From an uncultured Clostridia bacterium (GTDB lineage: Bacteria > Bacillota > Clostridia > UBA1381): a stretch of DNA of 10,627 nucleotides. Under the pieces are notes generated by a model that ran no database searches, was not told where the DNA came from, and was given only the letters and a program-made list of their open reading frames with translations. The stretch is from NCBI GenBank assembly GCA_910579415.1, contig CAJTUY010000007.1, positions 46,459-57,085 on the forward strand, given 5' to 3'. A program made the position numbers and the translations under genes. Positions 7,189-10,627 of the stretch are shown here, one piece after another. Each line of letters begins with the position of its first letter. The stretch's first letter is position 1.

Positions 7189-7503
7189 TCAATCCAAATG
7201 GAAAAGTAGATTAAGGTCTGTCGAAACAGGACTATTATCAGGATTTGTTTCCATGATGTCAGCCATAAAATCCCACCATTTTCTGTTTATAGCAGTATCA
7301 GCTCCCTTTGCCCACAATTCTTCATCCTCTATTTCAATATATCCGAAAAGCGTAAGCGTTTCTTTATCGAGATAAATTGAATAGTTTCTGCCACCATGCT
7401 CATGAATCATGTCCTTCATTTCCTGCCATAGTTCATTGTGACGCTTTTCATATTCCTTTTCCATACCCTCATAAAGCTTCATTTTAAAACCCTTGTGTAT
7501 CAT
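7189..7503 (-). CDS. rhaM: L-rhamnose mutarotase
   Basis: This 104-residue protein interconverts the alpha and beta anomers of L-rhamnose in the cytoplasm, speeding entry into rhamnose catabolism. Length and sequence closely follow E. coli RhaM (YiiL): the N-terminus MIHKGFKMKL, RHNELWQEM, the loop HGGRNYSIYLDKETLTLFGYIEIE, and the near-invariant end RKWWDFMADIMETNPDNSPVS. In the E. coli enzyme the histidine of the RHN stretch and the paired tryptophans line the active site; both are present. The start at 7503 is fixed by AAGGAGG just upstream and by alignment. It begins 17 nt after the scfB stop on the same strand, so it is probably the last gene of the SCIFF transcript, an odd partner. No other rhamnose gene is in the window. 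Confidence 0.93.
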   Translation of the reverse strand: MIHKGFKMKLYEGMEKEYEKRHNELWQEMKDMIHEHGGRNYSIYLDKETLTLFGYIEIEDEELWAKGADTAINRKWWDFMADIMETNPDNSPVSTDLNLLFHLD

Positions 7504-7520
7504 TTTACTCCTCCTTTTAA

Positions 7521-8894
7521 TTAGTTACATAGTTTCTTATACGCCTCAATCGCAATTGCACATTCAAGACGTTTTTTTTCAAATTCACACGCAAGTTCAT
7601 ACGGTTTATTTATATCACCATTAAAATTATAGGCATTTGCGCTGCAGCCGCCGCTGCAATAAAATTTTGCAAAACAATCTTTACACTTATCCTTTGTATA
7701 AACATTAGAGCATTCAAAATAGTTTTTAATATCATCGTCCAGCTTGCCTTTATACACATTACCCATCTTAAAATCAGTATTACCTGCAAACTGATGGCAC
7801 GGATAAATATCACCCTCAGGCGTTACCGCAAGATATTCATGTCCCGCGCCGCAGCCGGAAAGACGTTTCAGCGCGCAAGGTCCCTGTTCAAGGTCAACCA
7901 TGAAATGGAAAAAGTTAAAGCCTCTCCCCTCTTCATAGCGTTTAACATATTCTTCGGTAAGCTTTTCATATTCTCTGAATACAGTATCAATATGCTCACT
8001 TGTAAGCGCATAATCTTCTGTTTCAGGAGCGACAACCGGCTCAACGCTTGTCTGTTTAAAGCCCAAATCAGCAAGATGAATGACGTCCTTTGCAAAATCC
8101 GCATTATGCGCAGTAAATGTTCCACGCACATAATAATTATCCTGATTTCTGCTGTCTGCCAAATCCTGAAATTTCGGAACAATCGTATCGTATGAGCCGC
8201 TTCCGTCAACACGATAACGCATTCTGTCGTTCGTTTCCTTCGTTCCGTCAAGCGACAAAACTACATTGGACATATTTTCATTTATATAAGTCTTAATGTC
8301 GTCATTCAGCAGTATTCCATTTGTCGTAATCGTAAATCGGAAATTTTTATTGTGTATTTTCCCCTGTTCCTTTGCATATTCGGTAATTTCCTTTACAACC
8401 TCAAAGTTCATAAGCGGTTCACCGCCAAAATAGTCTATTTCAATATTATGCCTGCTGCCGCTGTTCTGAATTACAAAATCAATCGCTTTTTTTCCTGTTT
8501 CCGCACTCATAAGGCTTCTGCCTCCATGAAACTCACCTGTATCGGCAAAACAGTATTTACACCTTAAATTACAGTCATGCGCAACATGCAGGCACAGCGC
8601 TTTAACTACCGACTGTTTATTCCAGTTTTTTGCGATTTCGTCATAACAATCCTCTGTAAACAGCTGACCGTTAGCATGCAGAGCGCATATTTCCTTATAG
8701 CTTTCCTCTATTTCCTCAGCACTGTATTTATTGTTCAGCGCTTCCTTTATGTAGTCCGGACATTCTCTTTCAGCCGTAAACGGTTCCAATATGCAGTCAA
8801 GCATATCATACATTACTTCATCAACTGCATGAACCGCGCCTGAATATACATCCATAACTATATTAAGTCCCAATTGCTTATACTTATGTATCAC
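7521..8894 (-). CDS. scfB: SCIFF peptide radical SAM maturase (thioether-forming, SPASM domain)
   Basis: This 457-residue radical SAM enzyme installs the thioether cross-link in the SCIFF peptide encoded just upstream. An N-terminal region (about 1-90) is consistent with a precursor-recognition domain. The SAM cluster motif is C108-X3-C112-X2-C115 (HDCNLRCKYCF), followed by the FGGEP stretch (156-160). The C-terminal SPASM domain has C348 and C366, then C404-X2-C407-X5-C413-X3-C417 and C436, ligands for two auxiliary iron-sulfur clusters. Family members such as CteB of C. thermocellum share this layout and begin with a similar MIHK-like N-terminus, which supports the GTG start at 8894; GGGGAG lies 8 nt upstream. 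The gene follows scfA by 93 nt containing a weak-terminator hairpin. All key cysteines are intact, so it should be active under anaerobic conditions. Confidence 0.95.
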   Translation of the reverse strand: MIHKYKQLGLNIVMDVYSGAVHAVDEVMYDMLDCILEPFTAERECPDYIKEALNNKYSAEEIEESYKEICALHANGQLFTEDCYDEIAKNWNKQSVVKALCLHVAHDCNLRCKYCFADTGEFHGGRSLMSAETGKKAIDFVIQNSGSRHNIEIDYFGGEPLMNFEVVKEITEYAKEQGKIHNKNFRFTITTNGILLNDDIKTYINENMSNVVLSLDGTKETNDRMRYRVDGSGSYDTIVPKFQDLADSRNQDNYYVRGTFTAHNADFAKDVIHLADLGFKQTSVEPVVAPETEDYALTSEHIDTVFREYEKLTEEYVKRYEEGRGFNFFHFMVDLEQGPCALKRLSGCGAGHEYLAVTPEGDIYPCHQFAGNTDFKMGNVYKGKLDDDIKNYFECSNVYTKDKCKDCFAKFYCSGGCSANAYNFNGDINKPYELACEFEKKRLECAIAIEAYKKLCN

Positions 8895-8930
8895 TCTAAA
8901 AACTCCCCATATTTTATCATATTAGCAGAA

Positions 8931-8955
8931 AATCACCGACTATAAGCCGATGATT
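8931..8955 (-). terminator. Hairpin between scfA and scfB, probable partial terminator
   Basis: In the minus-strand RNA, 8955-8945 (AATCATCGGCT) pairs with 8941-8931 (AGTCGGTGATT) over 11 bp including two G-U pairs, with a 3-nt loop and a short TTTT run overlapping the arm's end. On the plus strand the G-U pairs become A-C mismatches, so the fold belongs to the minus-strand transcript. It could trim read-through and keep maturase below peptide levels (inference). Confidence 0.5.
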
Positions 8956-8987
8956 GACTTTAAATGTTCATTTATCCGGCAAAACAA

Positions 8988-9131
8988 TTAGTTTGCTTTT
9001 TCACATTTCTGGTTTGCAACCGTACATGATGTCTTACAAGCTGACTGACAGGATGTCTGACATTCGCCGCAGCCTCCATGCGCAGCTGTTTCCTTCAAAG
9101 TTGCCTTATTAAGCGTCTGAACGTGTTTCAT
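8988..9131 (-). CDS. scfA: SCIFF (six cysteines in forty-five residues) peptide precursor
   Basis: This 47-residue ranthipeptide-type RiPP precursor has six cysteines at 21, 24, 28, 32, 36 and 43. The leader MKHVQTLNKATLKETAAHGG resembles the SCIFF leader, and the core (CGECQTSCQSACKTSC, then TVANQKC) matches the nearly invariant family core. In the C. thermocellum homologue CteA a thioether links Cys32 to Thr37; both residues occur at these positions here. The start at 9131 is certain: AAGGAGGAG lies just upstream, and an in-frame ATG at 9195-9197 falls on the -35 element. It has its own strong promoter and precedes scfB. SCIFF peptides are widespread in Clostridia; ranthipeptides have been linked to cell-density signalling in some species, but the role here is unknown. 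Confidence 0.97.
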   Translation of the reverse strand: MKHVQTLNKATLKETAAHGGCGECQTSCQSACKTSCTVANQKCEKAN

Positions 9132-9168
9132 TGTGTACTCCTCCTTGTATGTAATCTTTAATATAAAA

Positions 9169-9197
9169 ATTATATCATACTTTACCAAAAAAGTCAA
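9169..9197 (-). promoter_or_regulatory. Sigma-A promoter of scfA
   Basis: On the minus strand, TTGACT (9192-9197) and TATAAT (9169-9174) are separated by exactly 17 nt, with an extended -10 (TGA before TATAAT). This is close to consensus. Transcription should start near 9162, giving a leader of about 30 nt. The -35 lies 5 bp after the stop of the upstream membrane-protein gene, so scfA can be transcribed apart from it. Confidence 0.85.
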
Positions 9198-9202
9198 TAT
9201 GC

Positions 9203-9559
9203 TTATTTGCCTATCACCGAACCGACAAATCCTACCGCAAAAATTCCTATTACTATAAACGCAAGACGGCTGTTAAACATCGGCATACCGTTAAGAATAA
9301 ATGAAATTACTGTTAAAACCACCGCATATATAAGCGACAACAGCAGTGCGTGTATCAATGCCTTTTGCTGTACAGCTCTTGAAACAAAAACAGAACCTAA
9401 CAGTACCCCGATTGCAACCGCGCCATACGCACACCCCACCAGTATATTTTCAGCGATTGATGTGAAAAATGCAAGCAAAGCAAGTACAAATATTACTGCA
9501 AACGTAATCAACAGCGAAAATAGTGTAGCCTTTATCACTCCTTTAATATGAATACCCAT
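9203..9559 (-). CDS. TIGR04086-like small membrane protein, four helices
   Basis: This 118-residue protein is almost wholly hydrophobic, with four predicted helices at about 11-33, 38-60, 66-88 and 97-116 and very short loops. Size, composition and position between yajC and the SCIFF gene match the TIGR04086 family of putative membrane proteins seen at this spot in many Clostridia (family recalled, not searched). No catalytic motif is visible. The ATG at 9559 has a strong GGGAGGT site, but that site lies inside an 11-bp hairpin. The gene is 54 nt downstream of yajC and probably transcribed with it. A role in peptide export or membrane homeostasis is only inferred from neighbourhood. Confidence 0.75.
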   Translation of the reverse strand: MGIHIKGVIKATLFSLLITFAVIFVLALLAFFTSIAENILVGCAYGAVAIGVLLGSVFVSRAVQQKALIHALLLSLIYAVVLTVISFILNGMPMFNSRLAFIVIGIFAVGFVGSVIGK

Positions 9560-9566
9560 AAAAATA

Positions 9567-9602
9567 CCTCCCTAATAATTTACTATATGTATATTAGAGA
9601 GG
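9567..9602 (-). promoter_or_regulatory. Hairpin sequestering the ribosome binding site of the TIGR04086-like gene
   Basis: In the minus-strand RNA, 9602-9592 (CCTCTCTAATA) pairs with 9577-9567 (TATTAGGGAGG) over 11 bp with a single G-U pair and a 14-nt loop. The 3' arm contains the whole GGGAGG site for the gene starting at 9559. The arm is followed by TATTTTTA, so the fold could also act as a weak terminator after yajC. Either reading would lower expression of the membrane protein relative to yajC. Confidence 0.5.
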
Positions 9603-9613
9603 TTATATTTTTA

Positions 9614-10015
9614 TTACTTATTAACACTTTCGACTGACTTTACAGCATCTCTTTCCATTTTTATAACGGATTTTTCATCCTGTGTTCCGATGTTTCCTGT
9701 TTCTATAAATACAAATTCATCTTTAATCTTTGCAACCTTACCGCAGATTCCGCCGATAGTGACTACCTTATCTCCGACTTTCATAGCGTTAATCATTGCC
9801 TTAGTTTCCTTTTCACGCTTTCTTTGAGGTCTAATCATCATAAAGTATAAAAGTACAATTATAAGAACAAGCGGCAAAATTGATACTACTGTACTCATCA
9901 CCGGATTAACCTCCTGCGGTGTTTGTCCCGGCACCTGCGTTCCTGTTGTCTGTGTTTGAGCCTGAGTACCTTCAGCCGGCTCAGCATAAACTACTGTTTC
10001 TAAAATATTTGTCAT
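9614..10015 (-). CDS. yajC: Preprotein translocase accessory subunit YajC
   Basis: This 133-residue protein is the single-pass membrane partner of the SecDF complex. Family features are a transmembrane helix (about 43-61, ILPLVLIIVLLYFMMI), the cytoplasmic IRPQRKREKE motif right after it (61-70) and the conserved GDKVVTIGGICGKV (81-94). The N-terminal 40 residues are an unusually long segment rich in Gln, Thr and Pro, longer than in most YajC proteins (about 85-115 residues). The ATG at 10015 has AAAAGGAGAG upstream and its own promoter. secD and secF, common neighbours elsewhere, are absent from the window. The next genes are the small membrane protein and the SCIFF locus, an arrangement recalled from other Clostridia. 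Confidence 0.93.
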   Translation of the reverse strand: MTNILETVVYAEPAEGTQAQTQTTGTQVPGQTPQEVNPVMSTVVSILPLVLIIVLLYFMMIRPQRKREKETKAMINAMKVGDKVVTIGGICGKVAKIKDEFVFIETGNIGTQDEKSVIKMERDAVKSVESVNK

Positions 10016-10047
10016 AGTAACTCTCCTTTTAAAATTTTATTTCTTGT

Positions 10048-10076
10048 ATTTTATCATACTTATCCAATATTTTCAA
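10048..10076 (-). promoter_or_regulatory. Sigma-A promoter of yajC
   Basis: On the minus strand, TTGAAA (10071-10076) and TAAAAT (10048-10053) are 17 nt apart, again with TGA before the -10. The spacer shares 13 of 17 bases with the scfA promoter. Start would be near 10041, giving a leader of about 25 nt. The -35 lies 14 bp past the MecA-like gene's stop. Confidence 0.75.
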
Positions 10077-10090
10077 GCATTTTAAAAAAT

Positions 10091-10627
10091 TTATATCAAG
10101 TTTTTGATATTATCTATAAGGCTTATAAGTTCTTTTCCTTCAGCTACAAGCTTACCATGCTCCTGAATATATGTAATATGCGCAGGGAATCCGGTATTTA
10201 CTGAAAATTCTGTCATGGCATGTATACATTTTTTATGACGCGATGCATCATTCAGCGTAAAACAAAAAGAATTTTCTATTTTATATAAACTTCCGTCACA
10301 AAGTGCGTCCGAACTAATTTCAGACAGTGCCGCGCACAAATCCTCAAAACGGTCAAAATAAAAAACAGCCATGCTTGCTTTCTTTTTAATATGCGCCGTA
10401 ACACGTGTTGCTTTATTATATTTTTCACGCGTTATACGCTTTGCAGATGAAGCAAGACGGCTTACCAATATGCTTATACCCTCCTGCGAAGGGGTAGCCT
10501 CAACAACCACCTGCCCGCTGTATGGATTAAATCCCGTTTCTTTATGTACAGTTTCCATTATATGAAACAGAAACGTATGCAGTTCACTGGAATTTGGCGA
10601 AAGCTGATTTATATCTATATCAAGAGT
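10091..10627 (-). CDS. mecA: MecA-family adaptor protein, 5' end beyond window
   Basis: This is a partial gene: the frame stays open to the window edge, giving 178 codons and lacking only the N-terminus, so the ATG at 10558 is internal. MecA proteins deliver substrates to the ClpC-ClpP protease and repress competence in Bacillus. The visible end of the N-terminal domain (IDINQLSPNSSELHTFLF, then TGFNPYSGQVVVEA) matches clostridial MecA phrasing. A basic linker (about 58-83) leads to the C-terminal ClpC-binding-type domain: FYFDRFEDL (89-97), GSLYKIENSFCFTL (112-125) and HITYIQEHGKLV (150-161), followed by the final helix. The expected full length is slightly above 200 residues. Similarity is by recognition, not search. 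The stop is 14 bp before the yajC promoter, and no clear terminator separates them. Confidence 0.8.
   Translation of the reverse strand, partial: TLDIDINQLSPNSSELHTFLFHIMETVHKETGFNPYSGQVVVEATPSQEGISILVSRLASSAKRITREKYNKATRVTAHIKKKASMAVFYFDRFEDLCAALSEISSDALCDGSLYKIENSFCFTLNDASRHKKCIHAMTEFSVNTGFPAHITYIQEHGKLVAEGKELISLIDNIKNLI

Noticed and set aside
7794..8251. Open frames on both strands overlapping scfB
   Set aside because: They are out-of-frame or antisense shadows of the well-conserved maturase gene.
8911..8916. TATGATAAAAT as a separate promoter for scfB
   Set aside because: Transcription would begin inside the scfB ribosome binding site and there is no acceptable -35.
9132..9197. Upstream in-frame extension of the SCIFF precursor
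   Set aside because: It would start on the -35 element of a near-consensus promoter, and the family leader and a strong ribosome binding site fix the start at 9131.
9207..9551. 114-codon open frame on the plus strand
   Set aside because: It is fully antisense to the TIGR04086-like gene, low in complexity (Thr/Ile/Asn-rich), and has no recognisable family.
10558..10558. Complete 155-residue gene starting at this ATG
   Set aside because: The frame stays open for 23 more codons to the window edge, and that extension matches the MecA N-terminal domain.

Overview
The window is AT-rich DNA from a low-GC Firmicute, almost certainly a member of the class Clostridia (gut Oscillospiraceae/Lachnospiraceae-like). 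The evidence is a WalRK-type two-component system, a MecA-type adaptor, strong AGGAGG ribosome binding sites, sigma-A promoters with extended -10 elements and, most telling, the six-cysteine SCIFF peptide with its radical SAM maturase, a near-signature locus of Clostridia. No rRNA, tRNA, CRISPR array, transposase or phage gene was seen.

Layout. (1) Positions 36-2617, plus strand: a WalR-like OmpR-family regulator and a WalK-like membrane histidine kinase, separated by a 10-bp hairpin and ending in a bidirectional terminator (2624-2652). (2) Positions 2663-4673, minus strand: a second two-component pair with overlapping regulator and kinase genes, convergent with walRK. (3) Positions 4832-7053, plus strand: a three-gene ABC transporter (ATPase plus two six-helix permeases) of the LanFEG/CprABC antimicrobial-peptide immunity type, divergent from that pair. 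The shared 158-bp intergenic region holds four direct repeats at exactly 11-nt spacing just upstream of an extended -10, a good candidate binding site for the neighbouring regulator. Together regions 2 and 3 look like a self-contained sense-and-expel module against lantibiotics or other cell-envelope peptides. No peptide precursor or modification gene is visible, so this is probably resistance rather than producer immunity.

(4) Positions 7189-10627, minus strand. In transcription order: a 5'-truncated MecA-family adaptor gene running off the window edge, yajC, a TIGR04086-like four-helix membrane protein, the SCIFF precursor scfA, its radical SAM/SPASM maturase scfB, and an L-rhamnose mutarotase gene (rhaM). 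yajC and scfA each have their own promoter, and the two promoters share 13 of 17 spacer bases. Between scfA and scfB is a partial-terminator hairpin that may keep the maturase below its substrate. A second hairpin occludes the ribosome binding site of the TIGR04086-like gene. The peptide would be translated, cross-linked in the cytoplasm by ScfB and probably exported; nearby YajC and the small membrane protein suggest, but do not prove, a link to Sec or membrane processes.

The parts most worth a second look are the phased 11-nt operator, the SCIFF cluster with its unexpected rhaM partner and internal RNA hairpins, and a 15-bp inverted repeat between the ABC operon and rhaM.
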